The notes under the pieces were generated by a model. It saw only the letters and a program-made list of their open reading frames with translations, searched no databases and was not told where the DNA came from. This document shows positions 1 to 20,300 of a stretch of DNA of 64,000 nt, in pieces (the stretch's first letter is position 1; the number at the start of each line of letters is the position of its first letter). The DNA lies in contig NW_025062479.1 of the NCBI RefSeq assembly GCF_000002995.4, forward strand, positions 24,110,221 through 24,174,220, written 5' to 3'. The stretch comes from Brugia malayi (taxonomy: Eukaryota > Nematoda > Chromadorea > Rhabditida > Onchocercidae). The position numbers were made by a program, and so were the translations under genes.

Positions 1-904
1 TAAAAAAACTTTTTTGATTAATACTTTACAAAACATTAATATTTATTGTTAATCTTTCCATCATTGATTCGTTTTTTTTTTTTTTATTATTATTACTTTT
101 GATTAAATTAAATTTGAATAATTTTTAATGAAAATTTTTAATAAAAACAAAAAAGTGTATAATTTATAAATGTATGCAAATTTTATGATTTATTAATAAT
201 TCAGTAAAATATGCTAACAGTTTTACATACTTTAAATTATAAATTTAAATCAAAAAATTTTATAAAAACAAGAATGAGTAATATAAAATGTATCATTTCT
301 CATTTTTAAAAAGATAATATAAACTAAATATAAAATATTTTTGAAATTTTAAAAAAAAAAAAAAAAAAAAAAATAAATTTAATAACGTCAACAATATGAT
401 AAATGAATGTAAAATGAATTTGAATTCATTTATTAATTTATAAACATTTAAAAATTAATTCTTCTTTCTGTTTTTCATTTTTTTTTTTCTTATCAAATTA
501 AATTTTAAAATTATATTTTAATTTTGTATCACTAAAATTGAAACTTTTCTGTACTGCATTTGAAAAATTGAAACATTTTCTGTATATTTAATGTATATTG
601 AAAAATTGAAACCTTTCTGTATATTTTATTTTGTATATTATATTTACATATTTTTGTAATTCGATTTATTAATTTATATTTACATATTTTTTTAATTCGA
701 TTTATTAATTCATATTTACACATTTTTGTAATTCATTTATTAATTTTTATTTACATTTTTTTTAATTCGATTTATTAATTTATATTTAAAAAATCAATAA
801 ATCCACCATACTAATATTTTTAAATAATAAATAAGTTTATTTTATATATTTATAATTTTTCATTTTTTTTTTTTTTTTGAATATATCTTTTAAATAAAAT
901 AAAT

Positions 905-1145
905 GAAAAATTAAAATTGATATAAATTTAATTATTGTTTATCATTCATTTAAAAAATGATATAAATTTAATTATTGTTTATCATTCATTAAAAAATGAT
1001 ATAAATTTAATTATTGTTTATCATTCATTTAAAAAATGATATAAATTTAATTATTGTTTATCATTCATTTAAAAAATGATATAAATTTAATTATTGTTTA
1101 TCATTCATTTAAAATTGATATAAATTTATTTATTGTTTATCATTC
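905..1145. repeat. 40-bp AT-rich minisatellite, about six copies
   Basis: About six head-to-tail copies of a unit containing TGATATAAATTTAATTATTG followed by TTTATCATTCATTTAAAA. Copies differ by a base or two, mostly in the A run, and the last copies are the most diverged. Confidence 0.85.
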
Positions 1146-1344
1146 ATTCGTTATTTTCCAATCGTCAACAATAATTTTACTGATTGAAAATTAGATGACA
1201 CTTTTAAAAGAAACTTGAGAGAGAAAATACGGATATTGGCATTTTGTCATCATTGTCACCATTCCGTTGTCATTTCTCGAACTTTTGTCATCAATCCCTA
1301 ATCAAAATCGTATAATTCCAGGAATATGTATGTATGTCATTATC

Positions 1345-1347
1345 CAT

Positions 1348-1378
<31 letters not shown>

Positions 1379-1384
1379 TACACA
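1345..1384. repeat. CA/CATA microsatellite
   Basis: An imperfect (CA)n tract interrupted by CATA steps. It produces spurious Tyr/Thr/His and Cys/Val open frames on the two strands. Confidence 0.85.
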
Positions 1385-3475
1385 AAGATATACATATGGG
1401 ACAGACAGAATGTGACATACAAGTTTTTGTGACACACCGAAAAGTATGACAAGAACGATTTGTAATAGATTGAATGTCTTTCACTACCAAACAAATTTCA
1501 TTTTCACTATTCATTCATTTATTTATCTCTTTGGATAACCTTTTTTTTCTTTTCTTTCGTTTTTTTTTTTTTGCTTTTAGTAATTATAATTGAAAATATT
1601 TTATTGATTATTTTAAATAATTTTAATTTGAAAAAAAAACAAAAAAAAAAAAAATTAATTAAATTAAATAAGAAACAAATTTTTTGCTGCAAAAATTAAT
1701 AAATGAATTTTTTTTTTTTAATATTATTGAGACTTTTTTTTTATTTTTTATGTGAAATTGTCTGATTTATGAATTAATACAATTAATTCTAAAAAAAAAA
1801 AAAAAAAAAGTTAGCAGGAAAAAAATTAGTAAATTGAGAAAAAGAAATTTTAGATAGAGAAAAATTTGAATAAATTTAGAAATGTTTCTAATGAAATTCA
1901 GGTTTTTTTTAACATTTATAAATAAATTAAATATTAATAAAAATGTTTGTTTTTTAACATTTGTAAATTAAATATTAATAAAAATTTTGTTTTTTTAGCA
2001 AAGTTTTTTTTTTTTTGTATTTTAATAATTTTTAAAAATTGCTTACTGTTATATTAAATCTTATTGTTCGTGAAAACTACTTGTTATTGAATAAATTAAA
2101 AAAAAAACTTTCATCAAATATTTTAACAAAGATTATTATACGAATAAAGAAATGAAAAAAAAAAAAAAAAAAATTGATGAATAAAAGATACATTAAGTTA
2201 ACAAAATAAATTTGTGTAATTAAAAATTCATAAATTTAATTATGCATAAAAATTCAAATTAAATTCATATGAAAATTAAGTTTTTTTTTTCCTTTAATAT
2301 TTTGCTTTTCATGGAAGTTTCATCTTTGAAATAAGTATGAATTATATTTTTTATTTATTTTCTTTTTTTAAAAATAAGAATCAAAAATTCTCTCCTCTAC
2401 AAAAGGAAAAATTTGAAATTTAAATTTGTCTAAAATTAACAATCTAATGCTTTATTTCGTATTAAATTTTTAGTATCATTAATATGATTCAATTTATTTT
2501 CATAAAATTTCATTGAAAATTTAAAAAGAAAAAAAAAAAACTAAATTATTTTATAAAAGTTTATTAAAATCTATCATAAATTTTTTTTTTTAGAAATTAC
2601 TCTGGAATAAGTTAATTATCGTTTATTAAAAAAAAAAAAAAAAACAAATAAAAATAATTTCATATAATAAATAGAAATTAGAAAAACATAAGTAAACAAT
2701 TAAGATTTTATAATCTTATCAATTTATAATAATATTATGGTTGTTGTTGTATATCATGAATTTAAGTCTTTTTAAATTTAATTTAAATTCTTAATTAATT
2801 AAATATATCGTTGATTTAATCCAGTTCGAAGTACAAAGAGTAAATTTTCAACAAATTTATCGCAAAAATTTTTATCTTCCTTTTAAAAATTAATTATAAA
2901 TTGTAATCAATTTTTATTTATTCAAACTAATTTTAATTTTAATTTTGTTTTTTTTAATGTGATTTATTTAAACTAATTTTATTTAAATATACCAAAATTT
3001 ATATATTTGTAATTCTTTTTTTTCTCTTCTTTTTTCATCCCTTGAAATTTTTTACCAATTGTTCAAATTTTCTTTTAAAAAATTAAATCAAATTTTTTTT
3101 TGAAAATGACCACCATTAATATTTCCTAAGTACCGCAAATTTCTTTTGATAGTTTTACAGTGACAAACTAATCGACCAGTTAAAATGTCCTCAATTTCAA
3201 TTTTACATTGCAAAGCATATATATTTAAAAAAAAGAAAAAAGAAAAATGATATATTAATGAAAATTAAATTAAATTTTCAGCGCATTTTAACTTTTTTTT
3301 TTCTATTTCTATCAATGTTAATGATTTTTTGTTTTTTGTTTTTTATTCAAAAAAAAAAAAAAAATAATATTAAATGATAATAATATCGTCAAGTGAAAAT
3401 ACTGTGATAAAAATTTGATTTATTAAAATTTAAAATATTATTTTAAAAAAAAAAAGTAAAAAAAATAAAACCAGG

Positions 3476-10109
<6,634 letters not shown>

Positions 10110-10867
10110 TCATCATCTATTTTTAATTCAATGTTGCAAAGCAATTTCACTTGATCTGTAGAATTTAATATTATGATATTTACTAAGATAATCATTTGAT
10201 TATATCTATTGTTTTTTCTTTTTTCTCTTTTTATTTTAATTTATTATTTTTTTGGATTATGAATACAATGAAAAATGCATCCGATTAATGTTATCTTTGT
10301 TCTGGTATGTCTTGAAGACTAAAAGAAAGAATAAATAATATTATAGGATCTTATTAATTATCCTATTGTTTTTTAATACATTATATTTTTGTAATATCTG
10401 CTAAGAAATTGCTAATGTTAAGGTATGATGTATTAACTAAATAATTCAAAGTTTTAATATTCGAACAAAAAATTTAAATAAATATGAAAAATATTTGGTG
10501 CTAACATTTAATAATAACAGTTTATTTAAATATCTACTTTTATAACAAAATCAAAATTTTCGTTTCTATTCTAATTACAGCAATTTTCAACTATGCCTTT
10601 TTTTCTTGATAATTAATTCAAAATTTTAAAATGATAATCATCCAATTTAATTATTACTGATTATTCGTTTCAAAAGACTGAAATGTTGAGAGTTCAATGA
10701 TGTGAAATATTTAAATCATTCCTAATCATATTCATGATATACATAATGACATTGATGTATAATTGCATTAATTTACATATAAACAAGTAATACTTAACAA
10801 CAACTACAAAAAAAAAAAAAAAGAAACAAAATTATTAAATTAACAAGTGTAAATATAAATTGCTAAA
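10110..10867. other. 3' UTR and intergenic spacer
   Basis: Holds the presumed 3' UTR of the upstream gene and the promoter side of the membrane-protein gene at 10868. At roughly 0.75 kb it is long for a tight nematode operon, so independent transcription is likelier. No other element is recognised. Confidence 0.5.
10330..10335 (+). terminator. Likely poly(A) signal AATAAA
   Basis: The first AATAAA after the proposed stop codon at 10107-10109, about 220 bases downstream. It is consistent with the end of the hedgehog-related gene. Confidence 0.4.
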
Positions 10868-12399
10868 ATGGAATCATTAGAAAGCGGTCAATTTGATAGC
10901 AAAAATGAAGTAAATGGTGTGGAAATGATGTCGCAAAATTTTGCAAATACTAAAAATGTTGCAGAAGAGAAAAATGAAATGGAAAATTTGAATGAAAGTT
11001 TGTTTGGTAATTTTAATATTAATTTATTGTTGTTTACAACGAAACATTTTTTTTTAATTCTTTTTTAGTTATGGATAAAAATTTTCAAAAGTTTAAAATT
11101 TCCAAAGCTAAAATCAAATTCTCGACATCGAACATTTCTAACATTCGAAACTAACATACCAAGATCGCATAGCAAAAATTCCAATTCACTAATGAAATGA
11201 TAAAATTTTTCAGTTTTGAAAATCTTTCTTTTTTTTTTTTGAATTTAATATTTTAGCCAAAATAGAAAAATATCTTGATTTGAAGAAACAATACTTCTGT
11301 TGCTGCAATATCAATGTTTGTCTTGAAAAATAGAATTGAAAATTCTTTGAACTATCAAAATTTAGTGGTTTTTTTTCTTTGTTTTGTTTTGTTTTTTAAT
11401 ATTATTTAAAAATTAAAGGTATTAGATTATTAATTTGCATAAACATTGCTGAATCTAAAATAAATTCTTCAATAAGATAAAGCTAAATGAAAAGAAATTT
11501 TTCAGATTTGGATGTTGACTATAGCAGCTATCACAATATTTACAGCAGTTAAAACACAAATTTTACTTCTAGTTACAGACGATTTTACTGATAATGTAAT
11601 CAATTTCATTTTTATTTTTCCGGTATGGATTTCCGGAATTTTTGCTATACTTGCTTACATATTTAAGATGCCATTACTCATTTGGCCATTTATTGTTTAC
11701 TTGGTTAGTTGCAAATATTTTTGTTTATCGATTTGTAATTCAATCAATTATCAGTAATAAAAATTCATCATTTTTAACTTTCAACAAAATTGAACATAGC
11801 TATGAGTTATTATTTTACATGGTTATTAATTTCTGATCACATTATAATTATTATCATTATCAATATTATCATCATTGTATTATTATCATTATCATTATTG
11901 TCATTGTTTGATCAAATTCTGAGTAATTAATCACAAGAATTACCCAAAATTATTCCCGAGTACTTCTATATATGATGATTTCGCATAAATCAATATATTA
12001 TATACAATAAAGTTAATTCAAATTTCAGATCATTATTAACTTATTGATAATTGTTTGCCTAATTTATTGTACCATAAATATTATTCCTGCAAAAATTAAT
12101 GGTAATGTATTATATAACTTAAATACATTACCGTTAATTGTATAATAATTCAACTTAAACAATTCAATTTAATTTCTTCTTCTATCTTTTGTTATTGTAC
12201 CAAGAAAAAAGAAGAAAAAAATAAAATTAATCCATTCAAAGTTGAAAAAACTTAACAAAATAAAGTTCTAATTTATATTTCAGTAATTGCATATTTTATT
12301 GTATTTTCTACGATAATTGGAATTCAATTTATAATGCTATTTGAATTATACATAGCTTTTCGTTGGTATATTAATGCAAAAAGCATTAAAAAATATTGA
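10868..12399 (+). CDS. Four-transmembrane LAPTM-like membrane protein
   Basis: Exons 10868-11006, 11257-11315, 11506-11703, 12029-12101 and 12284-12399 join in consistent phases (1, 0, 0, 1) and give 194 residues. Residues 1-46 are acidic and polar (cytosolic tail). Next comes KKQYFCCCNINVCLEK-type sequence cut by a donor after CCCNIN. Four hydrophobic segments follow: about 67-89 (WMLTIAAITIFTAV), 96-118 (FIFPVWISGIFAILAYIF), 119-150 (PLLIWPFIVYL then IIINLLIIVCLIYC) and 160-183, with an end reading RWYINAKSIKKY. The Cys cluster just before TM1, the four passes, the IWPFIVY segment and the C-terminal YIN motif resemble lysosome-associated LAPTM4/5-type proteins and related nematode families. 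No late-endosome PY motif is visible in the short tail. Family assignment is tentative; the gene model is solid. AATAAA lies at 12526-12531. Confidence 0.7.
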
Positions 12400-12558
12400 A
12401 AATTCCGATGAACAAAAGAAATGAAAAAAATTTAAATGCAAAGATGAAATTCAATAAAATTTGTCTAAAATTTGTCATTTCTACAAATTGAAAATTTTGT
12501 AAAATTTGTCTAAAATTACATTTGAAATAAATTAACTTATTTGAAATAGCTAATTTGT

Positions 12559-12670
12559 AATAAACATATTTTAATTCGTTTGTTAACGTTAATATAGATA
12601 AACTTTTTTTTTTAATAAACATATTTTAATTCGTTTGTTAACGTTAATATAGATAAACTTTTTTTTTTTT
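12559..12670. repeat. 55-bp direct duplication
   Basis: Two near-identical copies, at 12559 and 12614, of a unit beginning AATAAACATATTTTAATTCG and ending in a T run. The array sits directly downstream of the poly(A) signal of the LAPTM-like gene. Confidence 0.85.
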
Positions 12671-12678
12671 CTACTTAA

Positions 12679-12868
12679 GCAAATATCGATATTGTATTGA
12701 TTGATTGATTTGTGAAAGTATTACAAGCAAATATCGATATTGTATTGATTGATTGATTTGTGAAAGTATTACAAGCAAATATCGATATTGTATTGATTGA
12801 TTGATTTGTGAAAGTATTACAAGCAAATATCGATATTGTATTGATTGATTGATTTGTGAAAGTATTAC
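12679..12868. repeat. 48-bp tandem repeat, four copies
   Basis: Four almost perfect copies (starts 12679, 12727, 12775, 12823) of a unit containing GCAAATATCGATATTGTATT and GATTGATTGATTTGTGAAAG. The unit is 16 codons long, so it creates an artificial minus-strand open frame. The near identity of the copies suggests recent expansion. Confidence 0.95.
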
Positions 12869-13289
12869 CAATAGTTCAATTATTCTTTGACAAAAAAGAA
12901 ATAAAATAAATAAAAACAATGCAAAAAATAAAATTATTTGATAATAGAGGAAAAATAATACATTAATAATATAATTTATCATTTCTACTTGAATAGTATT
13001 ACTTAATTTACAAGAAAATATAAATTTAAATAGACGGCAATGAATTTATTTATTTTGCAGTATTCGAAAAATGCCTGATACCAAGCAATTTAAAGAAATA
13101 TGCAAAATAAAACTAAAAATTAGTAAATACAAAATGACATTAAAAAAAAAAAGAAAAATTAAAAACTAGTTAAAAAACAAAAACAAAAAAAAAAGATAGC
13201 AATAGAAGTAAGTATGCATGCATAGATAAATATCATTTACTCTTCTAGTATATTTTTTATTTTCGTTTTCTTTTATTTGTGATCAATTT

Positions 13290-13660
13290 TAATTAATTTG
13301 GAATTTATTTTAAATTAAACTTTAACGATTTTCTTATTTTGTTAAATTTATTTACAACAAATGAATAAAAAACAAACTAAATCTGGAATTTATTATAAAT
13401 TAAGTTTAAATGTTTATTTTATTTTGTTAAATTTATTTACAATAAATGAATAAAAAAAAAACAAATTAAATTTGGATTTTATTATAAATTAAGCTTTAAT
13501 TTTTTCTTATTTCGTTAAATTTATTTACAATAAATCAATAATTAAATCTGGAATTTACAAAATTTGGAATTTATTTTAAATTAAGCTTTAATGTTAACCT
13601 TATTTTGTTAAATTTACTTACAACAAATCAATAAAAAAAGACAAATTAAATTAATAAACA
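13290..13660. repeat. AT-rich tandem repeat, period about 85-95 bp
   Basis: About four diverged copies of a unit containing GGAATTTATTTTAAATTAA, TTATTTTGTTAAATTTATTT and ACAACAAATGAATAAAAAA. It is intergenic, between the LAPTM-like gene and the SLC6 gene. The rest of 12870-14340 shows nothing recognisable. Confidence 0.75.
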
Positions 13661-14340
13661 AACAAATATACATGCCTACAAATATTTTTATAACAATTTA
13701 TTCATCGAATTGTTACGTTTTTTTTTTTTATTTATTTTTGAAATGATTAAAAATACATTCTGAAAAGCAAATGCTAATTTTTTTTTTTCAAATAAGCTAA
13801 TTAATTTCTATTTTTAAATATTTAAATGATTAGATTAATGAAATATAAATTAACCAATGAATCACAAACACATAGTCAAATTCACTTTGTTTAAATTGCT
13901 TTGCTTCTCTTTCCATGTAATTAATTAAATATTTCATTTTTAATTTTTATGTAATTAATTTCGAGTACAATGGAAAATATATTTGCATATCTAAAAATTC
14001 ATTCATTTGCATAATTTTTTTTCACTTGTAAAATTGTAAATTATATTAATCAACAACAATTAATCGATTTAAAGCATTACGGACGGTTGTTTATCAACTA
14101 AAAGTTGTTAATTTATTTATCATTTTAAAAATATAAGTGGAAAGATTGTTTATTTCAATTATAAAATTCCACTACAATTTTATTTTTAATTCATTTTAAT
14201 AAATTAAGTTTAAACACAGAGTGATTTTTCCTTAAAAAAAAAAAAAAAAGTAAAACTTCTTGTAATTTATGTAGAAAAATTTTAATATTTTTAAAAAGTT
14301 TAAAACAAAATTTTTTTAGATCAAAAAATTTTGAAAAATA

Positions 14341-17300
14341 ATGTCAACCAGAATAGCAGCAAGAAATGAAGAAAAACAAAAATTAGTATCATGGAGGAAG
14401 ATAAAAGGTGAAAAAATTTGATCTGCAATTCATAAAGTCAATTTGATCAATCAATATGAAATATGTAAACAAATAATTTATATAAACAAAAAATAATTTA
14501 AATATAAAATATACAAAATAATTTATAACATTCATAAAATCAATTTGATCAATCAATATGAAATATACAAATATATTAATATCAAACTAAGTTTTTTCCG
14601 TTTTTAGTTTTTATAATTAGATATTTATAAACTTTTTCGAGAAACTAAGTGAACAATTTTCGACTTTATTAAAAAATTAATAATTAATTAGAGTAATCAA
14701 TTTCTAATTTGCTTCAATTTTTGTTCAAAATTCTTCAAAAATTTTCAATTTTCTAATTAATTGATTAATTCGACAAAAAAAAAAGAATTATCTTAGATTT
14801 TGTTAGTTTAATAAAACTTTAAAAATCAATGACTTTATGAAAAGGTCACTCGGAACGATTTGAAAATATTACCAAGAATACATATGAAGCAACAGAAGTG
14901 GAACAATTTGCCGGAATCTTTAACTATGATGTAATTTTTTTTCCGGTTTTCCATTCTTATTTTATTTTTAGGAATTCTTGATTTGATAATAATAGTTCAA
15001 ACAAAAAAATTTGCATTGTTTATTTTAAATTATTAGTTTGTTAAAAGAGTAAACATTGTTGTAAGTTGGATACAAATTCTAGATTAAATAAACAATTAAT
15101 TAATTAAATGAATCATTTCTTAAATGAAATAAATATATTAATTAGTTTTTTTTTTTTAAATTCAATTATTTCATTTTTATGCTTTTTTCCTTTGATATAA
15201 AATATTTTAAAAGATAAAATTTGAAAAGGTAATAATAAAGGTATTTGTTAGATACAACGAATACGACAACAATTTAATCAAACAACATTTCGTTTCATCA
15301 ATCGTACTGATCACATATTTGTCACCTTATCTCTTCTTGTCACCGTTGGCAATATACTACGTTTTCCGGTTATTTGCTCAGAAAGTGGTGGAAGTAATCA
15401 AATTTTCATTTTTATTTATTATAAATTTAATTGAAAATTTATTAATCAATCATATTAAAATGAAAAATATGCAAAGATTTTCACATATTTTATATATTTT
15501 ATAAAATAAAACAATTAAATTTTGATATTTCAATTGTATTTTATTTAAATTCGCTTATGTCAACTTTTAATTAAAATTTGCAAATTTCAATTTTTGTTTC
15601 AATTTATGCTTTAATATTTCAACTTAATTTCAATTTACATAATTTAATTCAATATTTCTACATAAAAATATGCAAATATATTCTATATATGAAACAATTA
15701 AATTTCGATATTTCAGTTGTTTTTTATTTTTTTAATTAAAATTTGCAAATTTCAATTTTGTTTCAATTTATGCTTTAATATTTCAATTTAATTTCGATTT
15801 GCATAATTTAATTTAATATTTCTACCTATAAATAAAAAATATGCAAACATTTTCATATATTACAAATATATATAAAACAATTAAGTTTTGATATTTCAAT
15901 TGTATTTTATTTAAATTCACTTATGTAAACCATTAATTAAATTTTGCAAATTTCAATTTTTGTTTCAATTTATTCTTTAATATTTCAATTTGATTTCAAT
16001 TTACATAAATTTTAATTTAATACTTCTACATAAAAATAAAAATTATGCAAATATATTCTATATATGAAACAATTAAATTTTGATATTTCAGTTGTTTTTG
16101 TTTTTTTAATTAAAATTTTCAAATTTCAATTTTTGTTTCAATTTATGCTTTAATATTTCAATTTAATTTCGATTTGCATAATTTAATTTAATATTTTTAC
16201 CTATAAATAAAAAATATGCAAACATTTTCATATATTATATATAAAACAATTAAAATTTGATATTTCAATTGTATTTTATTTAAATTCGCTTTTTTGTAAA
16301 CCTTTAATTAAATTTTGTACATTTCAATTTATACTTTAATATTTCAATTTTAATTCTATTATTTATATTTTAGTCTTATTTTTTATCCCATATGTGTTAT
16401 GTCTTATTTTTATTACAATGCCAATTATGTACTTGGAGAATGCAATTGGTCAGTATAGTTCGCTTCCATCAATAAAACTTTTTTGTCACATCTGTCCTGC
16501 ATTCGAAGGTTAGTATTTTTCAGTATTATTTATTTTCAGTATTAAAATATAATTTCAGTATTAAAATTATATATAATATTCGTCAGTATTACTTTAATTT
16601 AAGACAAAAAAAAAAAATTTAGTTAACTTTACAAGTTTACTAATTTTACATTGAGAATGTTAAAAAAAAAATATAACAGTTTAATTTTATTTAAATTGAG
16701 AGAAGAAAAGAAAATAAATTGATCTATGTTTTATCTGTTCATCTACTACAATATGCATAATGCTATTTTAAAATATTATTATTAACTGATCTGATTTATA
16801 TGATATAAATTAGATCATTTAAATTGATTATTACCTGATCTGATTTATATGATGATATTAATTAGATCATTTAATTTGAAATATCATTATTATCTGATCT
16901 GATTAATATAATATTAATTAGATCATTTAAGCTGAAATATCATTATTACCTGATCTGATTTATATAATATTAATTAGATCATTTAATTTGATCATTGCCT
17001 GATCCGATTTATATGATGATATTAATTAGATCATAAAATTCGAAATAACATCATAACCTGATCTGATTTATATGATGATATTAATTAGATCATAAAATTC
17101 GAAATAACATCATAACCTGATCTGATTTATATGATGATATTAATTAGATTATTTGATATTATCTGTTTCTTTCTTTAGCTAAACACTTCAGCAGTATGCT
17201 TCCGTAATTGTTTGGATCCGTTTTCTTCCACTATTTAAATTTCAGGAATTTCTCCCACCGCTTACACTCAGGAATCTCTTCTACTGTTTACATTTCAGTT

Positions 17301-20300
17301 CACATTTCACGAATTTCTCCTACCGTCTATATTTCAGAATTTCTCCTACCGTCCTACCGTTTAAATATCAGGATTTTCTTTCACTGTTCACATTTCAGGA
17401 ATTTCTCCTACCATTTACATTTCAGGAATTGGTATTGCAATGTTATTAGTAGCAATTTGCAAAAGTCTTATATTATCATATTCCGTAATAGGTATCTTCC
17501 ATACATTTAAAAGTATTACTACTGTATTCAGTTCCTTATCACAAAGTACCTGGTTGGAATGTGTTTACGAAAGTCATTGTAATTTTCTTTTTCTCTTTTT
17601 TTTTTTTTAAATTAATTATATTTTTTTGAAAATTAAATTTTATATTGTCTGCTAATTTCTGCTTAAGTAATTTGGTATTATTTTGTTGCTATTTATTGCT
17701 TTTCATGTGTGCTATTTAAAACTAACTATATATACTAATAAAAAAACTTTCAATCAATCAAATTTTCAGCTAAAATTAAATTTGAAATAAAAAATTCGAC
17801 AATTTCTTTATTTATTTTTATTTTTGATATATGTTTTCAAATAAAATCTTGTATTTCTTTTTAATTTTCCAAATCAAATTAATGAATTTAAAAATTTTTT
17901 TTTTAAAAAAAACGATAGATTTCATTTCAAAATAATATTAATAAATTCATTATTGCATATATATATATATATATATAAAAAAATATTAATATATATTAAT
18001 AAACAAACTTTAAATCAATCAAATTTTTAGCTAAAATTAAATTTGAAATAATAAATTCAACAATTTCTTTATTTAATTTTATTTTTGATATATGTTAATA
18101 ATCTATTTAGTATCATTTCAAATAAAATCTTGCATTTCTTTTTATTTATTGAATTAAATTAATAAATTAAAATCCTTTTTTTTTTTTTTAAAGAAAAGAT
18201 AGACATCATTTCAAAGTAATATTAATAATAAATTCATTATCGAACTAATCATTCCAATCAAAATAATCATCAATTTATTATGCAAAAAAAATTTTTTTTC
18301 AGCATCTTGTTATGATCCATATGTAAAATGTAATGAAGCAATTGGTAATTATCAATATTACTCAAAATGTTATAATTTTAAAAATGATGATCAAGTATTA
18401 AAAAATTCAAATTATACATGGGAACAAGTTGTAATAGCATTAACAACAACTTCTGAAGCACTTCGTGAATTTCCACCAAATATTTATTGGTATGATAGAA
18501 CTGATTGATAAATATTTCATATGAAATTAAGTGATTTAAACTATTCAATTAAATATAAAAAATATTTAATTAAATTTTGATTTTTATCATCGATATTTTT
18601 TTTAAAAAAATTAAATGTTTAAAAATTTAAAATTTTAATATTTAGGATGGAGAAAATTAATAAAGCTGGAAATATAAGTGAATTTTTTATCGTTTCGGCA
18701 TCTATTGAGCAAGCAATCATTGCTGTAATTGTAATTCTTGGAATACGTTTCTATGCTAAAGTATTAATTTAAATTTAACTTAATTTGAATTTAATTTAAA
18801 TTAATTTTTTATTAGATCGAATCAAATCTCAATCTTTAATTTTCTCCCAGTTTTAAGCAAATTATTTTGATTTAAAGTAAAATTTTAGCTCATTTCATTT
18901 CAGCTAATTTTGCAACCTTTGACCTCTGTTTTAGATAGCTCGATTTGTTGTAATATTTCCGCAACTTTGCATGCTAATTTGTATTATTTATGCAACTGCT
19001 AAAGCTGGCTCTCAAAATACGCTTGCTTCAATAGCAGAAGGCTTTTCGCCGGATCCGGAAAAATTTTTCGATCTAAAAGTTTGGATCACTGCTGCACTTC
19101 AGGTTTTCTCTTTGATTCTCCGAGCAATTTTAAAATGAAATGCGAAATTAAATTATTCTGATAAGAAAGAAAAATGGAAAAGTGTAAGTTCGATGATAAA
19201 TAAATCCAAAATAAACAAATCTTTTGCCATTTTTCTTTGCGCAAAATGTTTAACAAACATTTTTGCAAACTTTTTTTTTTTTTTCATAGCAAAATTATTC
19301 AAGAATTACTTAGATATTATGCAAAAACAAAATTCAAAATTTTAATTTTCTCTGTCATTGTTTCTATAAGCTAATTAAATTCAAAAAAAAAAAAAATGAA
19401 AATTAATAAATTATTAAAAAAATACAATTTTGGTTCAAATTTTTTTAAAAACGAATTAAGAAACAATAATGTTAATGTTAGAATCATTACAAATTAATAG
19501 GATAAGTTAGATTTAATAAGTATTTTACTCAACTATTACTTAAATATTTGAATAAAAAATAATAACATTAAATTTTACATAAATAGAAACATAAACATCC
19601 ATTATTATTGTTATAAATAATAATTACTACTATTGTTTAATTAATAATAATTTTTTTAAAATTAATATTATTGGTAGAAATAAAAAAATTAAAAAAAAAC
19701 CGGTTGATATTAATTTTTTTTTCTCATTTTTGGCTATAATAACAACAAATATATTAGATGGAACATGTATAACATTAGCAGCAATGAAGGAATTCCGGAA
19801 TAATTTCATGCGGTGCAATTTTTTTTTCTTTTCTCTATCAATTATCATTAAATAAAATATATTTAAATTGTTGATAATGATATACTGATTATATATTTTA
19901 GTTTTATTTAAAGATAAGAAATATTTAATATGATATCACGACTCGGAAAACTTAATACAATATCAATAATATAATATAATATCAGGACTCGAAATATTTA
20001 ATTTTAATATAATATCAGGACTCGAAGTATTTAATATAATATAATATCAGAACTCGAAATATTTAATATAATATCAGTACTCAAATATTTAAGCAAACTT
20101 AGAATGTTCAATTGATATTATATCTGAAACAAAAAGTTTTATAAACTACACTCTGTACATTGTATGAATCTAAAATTTATAATAAAAGTGAAAATATTAT
20201 AGAAACATTTTTAATTTTTTTTTAATTAACTAAAACTCTTATCTTATCATATCATAAATATTTTAGTGATACATTTCTGGTAATTATTTATGGAATGATA

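Larger units (their letters stand above)
1..3475. other. AT-rich intergenic flank, no gene seen
   Basis: I find no coding signal on either strand. The stretch consists of A/T homopolymers and short AT words. It includes a 40-bp minisatellite (905-1145) and a CA tract (1345-1384). The short open frames around 1267-1514 only read through the CA tract. The upstream regulatory region of the gene starting at 3476 must lie near its right end, but no recognisable box stands out. Confidence 0.6.

Noticed and set aside
12671..12982. Minus-strand frame with a 16-residue unit repeated four times
   Set aside because: The 48-bp repeat unit is a multiple of three, so it repeats in frame by default; no start context, splice site or homology.
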